A stretch of DNA of 50,183 nt, taken from positions 1 through 50,183 of the forward strand of contig CAIMNS010000088.1 in NCBI GenBank assembly GCA_903842945.1. The letters run 5' to 3'. The first letter of the stretch is position 1, and the number at the start of each line of letters is the position of its first letter. Both the position numbers and the translations under genes were made by a program. Shown here piece by piece: positions 38,852 through 46,481 of this stretch. The stretch comes from an uncultured Burkholderiales bacterium (GTDB lineage Bacteria; Pseudomonadota; Gammaproteobacteria; Burkholderiales; Burkholderiaceae_C). Below the pieces are notes generated by a model. The model was not told the origin of the DNA. It was given only the letters and a program-made list of their open reading frames with translations, and searched no databases.

Positions 38852-39766
38852 TCATTGAAGACGCTTGATGAGGCTTGAGGTGTCAAAGCGATGCCCTCCC
38901 ATGTGTTGCACATCGGCATAAAACTGGTCAACCAGTGCTGTGACGGGCAAACGTGCGCCATTGCGATGGGCTTCTGCCAAAACAATGCCTAAATCTTTTC
39001 TCATCCAGTCCACAGCAAAACCAAAATCGAATTGGTCTTGCACCATGGTTTTGCCGCGATTGTCCAATTGCCAGCTTTGTGCAGCACCTTTGCCAATGAC
39101 CTCCAGGACCGTGTTCATCTCAAGGCCGGCCTTCATGCCGAAGGCGATGGCTTCACTCAAGGCTTGGACCAAGCCCGCGATACAAATCTGATTGACCATT
39201 TTGGTCAGTTGTCCAGAACCACTCGCACCCATCAAGGTGATGGCCTTAGAGTAGGCCTGAGCCACGGGTTGGATGCGAAGGAAATCGGACTCGTTGCCAC
39301 CACACATGACGGTGAGCTGTCCATTTTGCGCTCCCGCTTGTCCGCCAGAGACTGGGGCATCGATGAATGCAATTTGGTGACGTTGACACACCAAAAAAAG
39401 CTCGCGGGCGATTTGAGCGGATGCGGTGGTGTGATCCACCAACACAGAGCCTGGATGCATGCCGGCCAAAGCCCCACTTTCACCCAAGATCACAGCTTTC
39501 AGATCCTCGTCGTTGCCGACACATGTAAAAACGATGTCTGCGCCATGTGCGGCCTGACTGGGCGTAGCAGCAACGTGGGCGTTTGGATTGGCGCCAAACT
39601 CGTCCATCCACTGGGTGGCTTTGGCGGCAGTTCGGTTGTACACCGTCACCTGGTGACCGCTTGCCAACAAGTGAGCTGCCATGGGGTAGCCCATGACGCC
39701 CAGACCAATGAAGGCCAGTTTTTGAGAGGGGTTGGAAACGTAAGTTTTGGCTTGTATGCTTGACAT
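38852..39766 (-). CDS. NAD(P)-dependent beta-hydroxyacid dehydrogenase (HIBADH family)
   Basis: Reversible dehydrogenase of 304 aa in the 3-hydroxyisobutyrate / tartronate semialdehyde reductase / 6-phosphogluconate dehydrogenase-like family. The cofactor motif GLGVMGYPMAAHL is at about 22-34, DAPVSGG is the substrate-binding motif and the catalytic Lys is in GQLTKMVNQ. The exact acid is not clear: 3-hydroxyisobutyrate, tartronate semialdehyde or succinate semialdehyde reductases look alike. It could supply the MmsA-type enzyme at 19304 with semialdehyde, though the genes are not linked. ATG 39766 is used. It diverges from yggS across 144 bp. Confidence 0.88.
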   Translation of the reverse strand: MSSIQAKTYVSNPSQKLAFIGLGVMGYPMAAHLLASGHQVTVYNRTAAKATQWMDEFGANPNAHVAATPSQAAHGADIVFTCVGNDEDLKAVILGESGALAGMHPGSVLVDHTTASAQIARELFLVCQRHQIAFIDAPVSGGQAGAQNGQLTVMCGGNESDFLRIQPVAQAYSKAITLMGASGSGQLTKMVNQICIAGLVQALSEAIAFGMKAGLEMNTVLEVIGKGAAQSWQLDNRGKTMVQDQFDFGFAVDWMRKDLGIVLAEAHRNGARLPVTALVDQFYADVQHMGGHRFDTSSLIKRLQ

Positions 39767-39873
39767 AAGGGCTCAGTCTAAAAAAGAAGAAAAAGGACAG
39801 AAAAACCATGCTTGAGATTTTGCCTTAAAAACAAACCTTCTGGGCGCAAGCGCTCAAAGCGACGATCAGGGAT

Positions 39874-39902
39874 TTGGTCAAAAGCGCAGTTGGCGTTATA
39901 TT
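39874..39902 (+). promoter_or_regulatory. Candidate promoter just before yggS
   Basis: TTGGTC (39874-39879) and TATATT (39897-39902) have a 17-bp spacer. The predicted start is only one to three bases before ATG 39911, so the message would be nearly leaderless unless translation starts at ATG 39929. Confidence 0.4.
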
Positions 39903-39910
39903 GGGGGACC

Positions 39911-40696
39911 ATGAAAAGTTCATCGTCCATGTCCCCCCTTGGCTCAGCACCCAAGGCATTTGCAAGTGAAGGTGCAAAGCTGGACGCCTCATCTTTGATC
40001 CAACGTTGGCTTGACGTGAAGGATCAAATGGCCAAAATCGCTCAAAAGGCTTCGCGTTCACCCAAAGACATTCAACTGCTGGCGGTGTCTAAAACATTTC
40101 CCTTGACAGACATCCTGGCATTAAAAGAACAAGGTCAACTGTGTTTTGGGGAAAATTACATTCAAGAAGCGGTTGAGAAGATTGAAAGTGCCAAAAGCTT
40201 CCCCCAGATGAAAGACACCCAATGGCACTGCATTGGTCCCTTGCAAAGCAATAAAACCAAGTGGGTGGCACAGTGTTTTGACTGGGTTCACACCTTAGAA
40301 AATCTTAAACACGCGCAACGCTTGAACGATCAACGCCCAGCGCACTTGCCGGCCCTGAACGTCTTGATTCAAGTCAACGTGGATGGGGGACCGACCAAAG
40401 CAGGTGTACAACTTGAAGAGGCCTTGCCTTTGGCCAAAGCGATCATGGGTTTGACTCGCTTGAAGCTCAGGGGGGTGATGACCATGCCCGACTTCCATCC
40501 CGAGTACAACGTGCAGTTGGCCATGCATCAAAGGGGACAAGCGGTGTTTGCGTCTCTTCAAGAGGCCTTGGGAGAGGCGCAAATTGACACCCTGTCCATG
40601 GGAATGACGCAAGATTTGCAAGCGGCCATCACGGCGGGCTCAACCCTTGTGCGCATTGGGACAGCGATTTTTGGGGGCCGAGGCGTTCCAGCGTAA
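39911..40696 (+). CDS. yggS: PLP homeostasis protein YggS/PROSC family
   Basis: Pyridoxal-phosphate-binding protein of 261 aa that buffers free PLP and affects vitamin B6 and amino-acid balance; no enzymatic reaction is known. It has the TIM-barrel of alanine racemase N-termini. PLP Lys is in LLAVSKTFP, then FGENYIQEA, the phosphate-binding QVNVDGGPTKAGV region, and the terminal LSMGMTQDLQAAI with VRIGTAIFG. I chose ATG 39911; the open frame reaches back to 39812 through unconserved basic sequence. The stop is three bases before the convergent glcD-type gene. Confidence 0.93.
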   Translation: MKSSSSMSPLGSAPKAFASEGAKLDASSLIQRWLDVKDQMAKIAQKASRSPKDIQLLAVSKTFPLTDILALKEQGQLCFGENYIQEAVEKIESAKSFPQMKDTQWHCIGPLQSNKTKWVAQCFDWVHTLENLKHAQRLNDQRPAHLPALNVLIQVNVDGGPTKAGVQLEEALPLAKAIMGLTRLKLRGVMTMPDFHPEYNVQLAMHQRGQAVFASLQEALGEAQIDTLSMGMTQDLQAAITAGSTLVRIGTAIFGGRGVPA

Positions 40697-40699
40697 AAA

Positions 40700-42205
40700 C
40701 TAAAAGCGTTCTAGGTGTGCAAAAGGCAGTTTGCCTTGCCTGACCACCATCTTGCCGCCCTCAGCACAACGCTGAAGGGTGGGAATGACTTTCGCGGGGT
40801 TCAAGAGTGTTTGGGGATCAAAGGCGCTTTTGATGTCCAGCATTTGTTGGAGTTCACTCGCGGTGAACTGAACACACATGCTGGAGAGTTTCTCAACACC
40901 GACGCCGTGCTCACCGGTGATGGTGCCACCCATGGCGACGCTGGTCTCTAAAATATCAGCACCAAAGGCCTCAGCCCGCTCGAGCTCACCGGCTTGGTTG
41001 GCATCAAACAAGATCAGGGGATGGAGATTACCGTCACCAGCGTGAAAGACATTGACGCACCTCAGGGCGTACTTGCCTTCCATGGTTTTGATGGCGTCTA
41101 GGATGTCTCCCAATTTCTTTTTAGGGATGGTGGAGTCCATGCACATGTAGTCCGGTGAGATGCGTCCGGAAGCGGGAAAAGCATTTTTTCTTCCACTCCA
41201 AAAGCGCAGCCTCTCGGCCTCGCTTTGACTCACGGCAATGTTGGTGGCGCCGCATTGAAGGAGAACCTCGCTCATGCGTTCAATTTCTTCTTGCACCTCT
41301 TCAGGCGTTCCATCGCTTTCGCAGAGCAAAATCGCTGCTGCGCTCAAATCGTATCCGGCGTGGACAAAATCTTCAACCGCTGCGGTCATGGGTTGATCCA
41401 TCATTTCAAGACCTGCAGGGATGATGCCTGAGCCAATCAGTTGGGCCACGGCATCTCCCGCCGCACGAACTTGAGAAAAGCTGGCCATGATGCACTTGGC
41501 AATGACGGGCTTGGGGATCAAGCGCACCGTCACTTCCAGGGTGACCGCCAGCATGCCTTCAGAGCCGATGATCAAAGGCAGCAGATCAAGCCCAGGCGAG
41601 TCCAAGGCGTCGCTGCCAAAGGTGACGGCTTGACCCGACATGGTAAAGCCCCTCACTTTCAAAACATTGTGAAGCGTGAGTCCATATTTAAGGCAATGCA
41701 CCCCTCCAGAATTTTCTGCGACATTGCCGCCAATGGTGCAGGCGATTTGACTCGACGGGTCAGGGGCGTAATAAAGGCCATGGATGGCGGCGGCCTCACT
41801 GATGGCCAAATTCCTCACGCCACATTGCACATCCGCTGTTTTTGCAAAGGGGTCGATGTAGATGATTTTGTTGAATTTGGCCAAAGACAGAACAACGCCA
41901 TCATGAAAGGGCATGGCGCCACCAGATAAGCCGGTTCCGGCACCTCTGGCCACCACGGGAAATCCATGTGCATGACAGGTGGACAAAACAGCTTGAACTT
42001 GATCTTCGGTTTCTGGTAGGACCACGCAGACGGGCTTTTGACGGTAAGCGGTCAAGCCATCGCACTCATAGGGCGTGGTGTCTTCAGGGGTGAACAGCAA
42101 GGCATGCTTGGGCACCAAGCCCGACAAGGTGTCCACAATCTCGCGTTGGCGAAGCGCTTTGGCACGGTTGTCAGTGCTTGACAGGGCTTCTTGCAATCCA
42201 AGCAT
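40700..42205 (-). CDS. glcD: FAD-linked oxidase, glycolate oxidase GlcD-like
   Basis: Flavoprotein of 501 aa of the PCMH-type FAD/FAD_oxidase_C family, most like the GlcD subunit that oxidises glycolate to glyoxylate, or D-lactate dehydrogenase. The FAD-binding ARGAGTGLSGGAMP motif is at about residues 85-100, followed by DPSSQIACTIGGNVAENSGG split in two parts. The C-terminus has HAGDGNLHPLI and GTITGEHGVGVEK, typical of the family. No glcE or glcF is next to it in this window; purU lies 54 bp upstream on the same strand. D-2-hydroxyglutarate or D-lactate are alternative substrates. Confidence 0.85.
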   Translation of the reverse strand: MLGLQEALSSTDNRAKALRQREIVDTLSGLVPKHALLFTPEDTTPYECDGLTAYRQKPVCVVLPETEDQVQAVLSTCHAHGFPVVARGAGTGLSGGAMPFHDGVVLSLAKFNKIIYIDPFAKTADVQCGVRNLAISEAAAIHGLYYAPDPSSQIACTIGGNVAENSGGVHCLKYGLTLHNVLKVRGFTMSGQAVTFGSDALDSPGLDLLPLIIGSEGMLAVTLEVTVRLIPKPVIAKCIMASFSQVRAAGDAVAQLIGSGIIPAGLEMMDQPMTAAVEDFVHAGYDLSAAAILLCESDGTPEEVQEEIERMSEVLLQCGATNIAVSQSEAERLRFWSGRKNAFPASGRISPDYMCMDSTIPKKKLGDILDAIKTMEGKYALRCVNVFHAGDGNLHPLILFDANQAGELERAEAFGADILETSVAMGGTITGEHGVGVEKLSSMCVQFTASELQQMLDIKSAFDPQTLLNPAKVIPTLQRCAEGGKMVVRQGKLPFAHLERF

Positions 42206-42259
42206 GGCGCCTCTCCTGAAGGTTTAAAAAATAAGGACCGGTTCACTCGTCACGCGAAA

Positions 42260-43102
42260 CTATTTGAAGATCACGGTTTTGTGTCCATTGATGAGGATGC
42301 GGTGTTCGCTGTGCCATTTGACGGCTCTGGCCAAGACTTGGCTTTCTGTATCTCTGCCCATGGTGGTCAAATCTTCTACCGTTTTAGAGTGATCGACACG
42401 TGCCACATCTTGCTCAATGATGGGGCCCTCGTCGAGATCTGCGGTGACGTAATGGGCGGTGGCCCCGATCAATTTGACCCCACGGTCGTGGGCTTGGTAG
42501 TAGGGCTTGGCACCTTTGAAGCTTGGTAAAAAGCTGTGATGAATGTTGATCGCTCGACCGCTCAGGTGTTGACACAGCTGGTTGGAGAGGATTTGCATGT
42601 AACGCGCCAAAATCACCAGTTCGGCACCTTCTTGCTCAATGATTTCAATTTGTTTGGCCTCGGCTTGTTCCTTGGTGCTGGCACTTACCGGGATGTGGTG
42701 AAAGGGGATGTTGTAACTGGCGGCCAGCTGATAGAAGTCTCGGTGGTTGCTGATGATGGCTTTGACGTCGATGGGCAAGAGGCCACTTTTGGTGCGAAAA
42801 AGCAAATCGTTCAAACAGTGCCCTTCTTTGGACACCATCAAAATGGTGGGCATGGCTTTGGACGTTTCATGCAAGGCCCATTGAAGCGCAAGACTTTGCC
42901 CAAACGTTTCTAGCTCAGTTTTCAGTGCTTGTGCAGTTTGTGCGCAGGTGAATTGAACGCGCATGAAAAAGAGCCCCGTGTCGGGATCGTTGTATTGAGC
43001 GGCTTCTTCAATGTTGCCTCCACGCCCAAGCAAGAAGCCAGAGACGCCGTGAACGATGCCGGGTTTGTCTTTACAAGATAAGTTAAGGATGTATGCATTC
43101 AT
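42260..43102 (-). CDS. purU: Formyltetrahydrofolate deformylase
   Basis: Hydrolyses 10-formyl-THF to THF and formate, balancing one-carbon units and providing formate for purine synthesis. The 280-aa protein has an N-terminal ACT domain (about 1-80) with CKDKPGIVHGVSGFL, and a formyltransferase-like catalytic domain with the NIHHSFLPSFKGAKPY signature and DEGPIIEQD carrying the catalytic Asp. ATG 43102 is used. It precedes the glcD-like gene by 54 bp in the same direction, so they may share a transcript. Upstream is a 375-bp gap with a possible small RNA. Confidence 0.95.
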   Translation of the reverse strand: MNAYILNLSCKDKPGIVHGVSGFLLGRGGNIEEAAQYNDPDTGLFFMRVQFTCAQTAQALKTELETFGQSLALQWALHETSKAMPTILMVSKEGHCLNDLLFRTKSGLLPIDVKAIISNHRDFYQLAASYNIPFHHIPVSASTKEQAEAKQIEIIEQEGAELVILARYMQILSNQLCQHLSGRAINIHHSFLPSFKGAKPYYQAHDRGVKLIGATAHYVTADLDEGPIIEQDVARVDHSKTVEDLTTMGRDTESQVLARAVKWHSEHRILINGHKTVIFK

Positions 43103-43250
43103 ACAAGTATTGTAAGTTTTAAGAGCGAATTATGCAGGCGAAGGCGTAAATTTTTCTTCTTAGAGCGGTCATTGACCGCTGAGAAAGACCATGGAATGCA
43201 AAAAGAAGAACGCTCTGTCTCAGGTTCTGGTAGACCCATCTTTCAAGGTG
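43103..43250 (+). ncRNA. Possible small RNA, identity unknown
   Basis: No open frame is convincing here, yet a plus-strand terminator follows and no gene uses it. The stretch shows nested pairing: TTCTTCTT near 43154-43161 with AAGAAGAA at 43203-43210, enclosing the hairpin AGCGGTCA/TGACCGCT (43164-43180). An alternative pairing joins AGAGCG (43162-43167) to CGCTCT (43211-43216). I see no firm promoter and do not recognise a known family. Confidence 0.3.
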
Positions 43251-43275
43251 ACCACCATACGGGGTGGTGTTTTTT
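43251..43275 (+). terminator. Rho-independent terminator on the plus strand
   Basis: ACCACC (43251-43256) and GGTGGT (43263-43268) form a stem with a 6-base loop, followed by G and six T (43270-43275). The T-run is on the plus strand only. The neighbouring genes run leftward, so it has no protein-coding gene to end. Confidence 0.6.
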
Positions 43276-43477
43276 GGGCATCTCTTTGAATAAAAGGGAT
43301 GGGGCTTCCTTGGGTCAATGGCCAAGCCAATCGAAGAACTTGCCCTAGCTAGGGATGGGATGCTCGATGATCAATTGACGCAAAGACGCAAGCCTGCGCC
43401 CTGTTCATTTGACGTGCAAAACTCTTTGTTGCTTGAACTTCTCGAGTCGAACGTGGTGATCTTTGCAGTTTGGGGAT
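43276..43477. other. Spacer between the orphan terminator and ccdB
   Basis: I see no gene, tRNA or strong hairpin here. A short plus-strand frame from 43318 has no recognisable features and runs into the toxin gene. Confidence 0.4.
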
Positions 43478-43789
43478 TTAAATGCCACTCAAAATACAAT
43501 CCATGGCTGAAACCATTTGGCTAGCGTGTTGATGTAAGGAGCAAACACGTTTGTTGAGATTCTTTTTATCGATGGCTGTTGCTAAAAAAGATATGAAAAG
43601 AAGGTCATCACCCTTGACATTAAAAACAGGCGTTAAGTTCTTGGGGGCATCGACCTTGGACCTATAGATTTTTAGTGGAACGGCCATTCTTGTTGGTAAA
43701 AAATTTAATAAATCCGACTGAACATCAATGACATAGGGATAAATATCCTTTGATGTAGGCATGGGATTCAAGTAAACATCGTATTGCAT
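43478..43789 (-). CDS. ccdB: CcdB-like toxin
   Basis: Putative toxin of 103 aa in the CcdB/MazF superfamily; plasmid CcdB poisons DNA gyrase. It starts MQYDVYLNP and has the family's VIDVQSDLLNFLPTRMAVPL core and PVFNVKGDDLL strand, so the fold should be intact. In F-plasmid CcdB the last residues WGI contact gyrase; here the end is SGI, with Ser for Trp. I chose ATG 43789, five bases after the antitoxin stop; an upstream TTG would overlap the antitoxin. It is the second gene of the antitoxin-toxin operon. Whether it still targets gyrase is uncertain. Confidence 0.82.
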   Translation of the reverse strand: MQYDVYLNPMPTSKDIYPYVIDVQSDLLNFLPTRMAVPLKIYRSKVDAPKNLTPVFNVKGDDLLFISFLATAIDKKNLNKRVCSLHQHASQMVSAMDCILSGI

Positions 43790-43794
43790 GTCTT

Positions 43795-44064
43795 TTACCA
43801 AATTCTTAAATCTTCGCACCAATGACCCGTGGATTCAAAATCTTGGTTCATCTCTTTGATCCAGTTGGCGTACTTTTTTTCAAATTCAGATTTGTGTTTC
43901 TTTAAATTCTTTGAGCGCTGTGTTGCTTTAAGCGCTTCAAATTGATCGGCAGACAAGATGACCGTATCGATTCGACCATCTTTTTGAACAAAAACGGGTT
44001 CCTTTTTGGCAGCACTGCAAACACTTCCAAATCTATTTTTAGCTTCTGTTGCGGTGACTAACAT
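43795..44064 (-). CDS. Phd/YefM-like antitoxin with a CcdA-like tail
   Basis: Antitoxin of 89 aa. The N-terminal half (VTATEAKNRFGSV, then PVFVQKDGRIDTVILS) is a Phd/YefM fold that binds DNA as a dimer. The C-terminal half is Lys/Glu-rich and ends ESTGHWCEDLRIW, recalling the acidic aromatic tail by which CcdA wraps around CcdB, rather than usual Phd tails. The pair would thus be a hybrid module. ATG 44064 has AAAGGAG seven bases upstream, and that Shine-Dalgarno lies at the edge of the palindrome at 44075-44113. It is first in the operon and presumably represses it. Confidence 0.8.
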   Translation of the reverse strand: MLVTATEAKNRFGSVCSAAKKEPVFVQKDGRIDTVILSADQFEALKATQRSKNLKKHKSEFEKKYANWIKEMNQDFESTGHWCEDLRIW

Positions 44065-44074
44065 GAAACTGCTC

Positions 44075-44113
44075 CTTTGTTCATGTTAGCTATTTTAGCT
44101 AACATGAACAAAG
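44075..44113 (-). promoter_or_regulatory. 39-bp palindrome, probable antitoxin operator
   Basis: Two 18-bp arms, CTTTGTTCATGTTAGCTA and its exact reverse complement, flank a 3-base centre (44093-44095). It covers the -10 box, the expected transcription start and part of the antitoxin Shine-Dalgarno. A Phd-like antitoxin dimer is the likely binder. In RNA the right part of the arm could also fold and hide the ribosome site. Confidence 0.8.
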
Positions 44114-44119
44114 TGTCAA
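44092..44119 (-). promoter_or_regulatory. Candidate promoter of the antitoxin-toxin operon
   Basis: Reading leftward, a perfect TTGACA (44119-44114) and TAAAAT (44097-44092) are 16 bp apart. The spacer and -10 lie inside the palindrome. Confidence 0.72.
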
Positions 44120-44412
44120 ATTGCATTCTTTTATTCTTTGTTGCTCAGCTTTCCTGGGTGCGACGTGAATGCCCATGGATGACGGGTGATCTAAAAAACT
44201 GAGTTGCGTACTCATGAATAGACCAGGACCGGTGCATGGATGGCCAAGGCAAGCGATAATGTCAGGCTTGAGGTGAAAAAAGCGTCTTTTTTTCGATGCA
44301 ATGGCTTTTGACTTTGTAGCTTGATGGACAAGGACCAAGGGTTGTTCATGTTGAAAGTCAATTCTCTAGCCCCTAGCTTGCTGCAAGCGTCCTTACTTAT
44401 ATCTGGTTTTAA
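44120..44412. other. Spacer before the AbrB-type permease
   Basis: About 290 bases without a supported gene. AAAAAAG/CTTTTTT with a 3-base loop at 44276-44292 is a weak hairpin, possibly a poor terminator. No clear promoter for the permease was found. Confidence 0.4.
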
Positions 44413-45516
44413 TTGTTATTTCGTCAATATTTCTTAACATTCCCATGGAGCAAACTGGGTTCAACCTTGGCTACCCTGGGCTTGGCCATGCTGTCGACGG
44501 CCTTTTGTTTGTGGGTCAAGAGCCCTTTGCCTTGGATGTTGGGCCCTTTGATGTCGGTCGCCTTGGCAACCATGTTCGGGTTTCGCACGAGGAGTTGGCG
44601 ACCCTTTAGAAATGTCGGTCAATTGGTCATTGGCGGCTCACTGGGTCTGTACTTCAGCCCCGAAATTGGACAGTTGATCCTGTCTTTGTGGTGGGTGATC
44701 GTTCTCAGCATTTTGTGGGCTTTGTTGGTTGGAGCTGGTTTTGGCAATGTGCTGTATCGTTTGCATGGGAAAGAGATACCAGGACTCACACGCTCTGCAT
44801 GTTTTTTTTCTGGTGCGATTGGGGGTGCCTCAGAGATGACCAATTTGGCTGAAAGGGAAAAAGGGCGAACCGATTTGGTCGCTGCAGCTCACAGTTTGCG
44901 CGTGATGCTCATCGCCATCGTCATTCCATTTGGCTTGAAGGCTTTGGGATTTCAGGGCAATCCAGTGCTTGGGCCCGTGGCCAAAGACATCGTGCCCTTA
45001 GGTCTGGCGCTGATGTTTGGCTTGGCCTTGATCGTGGTTTGGGTCCTAGAGCGCTGGGGTCGTGCCAACCCATGGTTTTTAGGTGGCTTGGGGGTCTCGA
45101 TGGCTTTGTCCTTGAGTGGTCACACCTTAACGGCAGTCCCCACTTGGATGATCAATGCGTCTCAACTCTTGATCGGCATCAGTTTGGGCGTTCAGTTTTC
45201 TGGGGACTTCATCAAATCCGCCCCCAAGTGGATGTTGAGCGTTGGCATTGGGACGATGAGTTTGATTGGTGTGTGCTGTTTATTTGCGCTTGGCATCTCT
45301 AAACTCTCAGGCATTGACACCTTGACCATGGTGTTGGGCACCGCACCAGGGGGCATTGCAGAGATGGCCATCACGGCCAAAGTCCTGCATTTGGGGGTCC
45401 CACTGGTGACCACCTTGCAGGTCTGTCGTTTGATTGCGGTGTTGATTTTGGTGGAGCCCTTGTACAAATATTGTTACAACGAAGAGCCCCACATACCCTC
45501 TTCTGAGGTGCTTTAG
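44413..45516 (+). CDS. AbrB-family membrane protein (AitAB-like permease)
   Basis: Integral membrane protein of 367 aa with about ten helices in two similar halves. This family is often labelled 'AbrB family transcriptional regulator' in error; it has no relation to the AbrB DNA-binding fold. Family marks are LPWMLGPLMSV near the start, CFFSGAIGGASEMTNLA in the first half and TMVLGTAPGGIAEMAI in the second. Substrates are not well defined. The start is TTG, because a stop precedes it and the next ATG (44488) would remove half of the first helix; the start remains uncertain. The end overlaps the convergent DUF3108 gene by four bases. Confidence 0.85.
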   Translation: MLFRQYFLTFPWSKLGSTLATLGLAMLSTAFCLWVKSPLPWMLGPLMSVALATMFGFRTRSWRPFRNVGQLVIGGSLGLYFSPEIGQLILSLWWVIVLSILWALLVGAGFGNVLYRLHGKEIPGLTRSACFFSGAIGGASEMTNLAEREKGRTDLVAAAHSLRVMLIAIVIPFGLKALGFQGNPVLGPVAKDIVPLGLALMFGLALIVVWVLERWGRANPWFLGGLGVSMALSLSGHTLTAVPTWMINASQLLIGISLGVQFSGDFIKSAPKWMLSVGIGTMSLIGVCCLFALGISKLSGIDTLTMVLGTAPGGIAEMAITAKVLHLGVPLVTTLQVCRLIAVLILVEPLYKYCYNEEPHIPSSEVL

Positions 45517-46283
45517 GGTGACGATTTAAAGGCAAGCAAACGCTGATCCACCAGGTCTTGGTTCTCTTCTTCTATCAAGATCCGCACGGGCAGGAATCCA
45601 AGGTTGGGGCTCAACCAAAGCGTGAGTTTTTGTTTGTCCGTGGGGCTTCTTGGCAGGCGCAGGACTTTGAGGGCGGGCACCTCGCCCATGGGCAGTTTCA
45701 AATTGTCCAAGGACTCCAGTTTGAAGGTCCAGTGTTCGTTGGTCTGGGCCATCAAAACCGGCAACCTCAAGGTCGATGAGAACGGGTAAGGCTCGTTCAG
45801 CCCCGCCAAGAGCCCGCCAAGTTGAAAAAACACGCTCAATGCATCCTGGTGGAGCTTTTCCAGGGGAAGGCTGGTGTTGCCATCCGCCAAGCGGATTTGT
45901 CCAGCCGTTTGATCGATCGAGACCGTTTGAGATTTGCGGTGCCGGTCCGAAAAAGTCACAGGCTTTAAGCCTTGATCACTCAACAGCCCCTCAGAGACTT
46001 GCGTTCTCGTGCCAAAGAAAAGAGGCATTTTGATGTCAAATTTGGCGTTGTAGTTTTGGCCCGTCGCCTTCCAGGTGATCTGGGCTTGTGCGTTGTAATT
46101 CAAACCGCGGGTTTGGCCATTGATTTGGTAATCCAATTGCGCATAAGGGTTGAACTTGAAGGCGCCAAATTGCATGTAGTTTGCACCCAAAGCCGAGGGT
46201 TGCGCCATGACAGATGAGCCCAGCAGACCCCAAAAAAACACCAATGCGATCCATCGCACGGCTGAAGAAATAAGAAACAACAT
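45513..46283 (-). CDS. DUF3108 family exported protein
   Basis: Predicted periplasmic or outer-membrane protein of 256 aa with a signal peptide (about 1-26, ending VMAQ). The rest is beta-rich, with repeating aromatic strands such as YAQLDYQINGQTRGLNYNAQAQ. This resembles DUF3108 proteins of unknown role, common in Burkholderiales and thought to be beta-barrel-like. I chose ATG 46283 because it gives a clean signal peptide; the open frame extends to 46409 through unconserved sequence. It is divergent from the FAA hydrolase gene and convergent with the permease. Confidence 0.75.
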   Translation of the reverse strand: MLFLISSAVRWIALVFFWGLLGSSVMAQPSALGANYMQFGAFKFNPYAQLDYQINGQTRGLNYNAQAQITWKATGQNYNAKFDIKMPLFFGTRTQVSEGLLSDQGLKPVTFSDRHRKSQTVSIDQTAGQIRLADGNTSLPLEKLHQDALSVFFQLGGLLAGLNEPYPFSSTLRLPVLMAQTNEHWTFKLESLDNLKLPMGEVPALKVLRLPRSPTDKQKLTLWLSPNLGFLPVRILIEEENQDLVDQRLLAFKSSP

Positions 46284-46481
46284 GTTTTTCACGTCACTCA
46301 AACGAAAGAACGGCATGGCGTAGAGCCATGCAACTTGAATCAAGCTTGCGGCTGGGCGGGCTTGCCTCAAAACATGAATCCTATCATTTAAAGCCTGCCG
46401 AATGCTCATTAGAATGGGGCCTGCGCGCGTGAGGCATCAATTTGGGTTCCTTTGCGCCAAAGAACAAGATGGGTTTGAACA

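Noticed and set aside
43103-43275. 6S RNA beside a one-carbon gene
   Set aside because: Length is near right, but I cannot see the closing stem or central bubble of 6S RNA; kept only as an unnamed candidate small RNA.
43318-43524. Plus-strand 68-aa frame near ccdB
   Set aside because: Partly overlaps the toxin gene on the other strand and shows no family features.
44276-44292. Hairpin AAAAAAG/CTTTTTT as a terminator
   Set aside because: The stem is almost all A-T pairs with a 3-base loop, so stability is poor and the position fits no gene.
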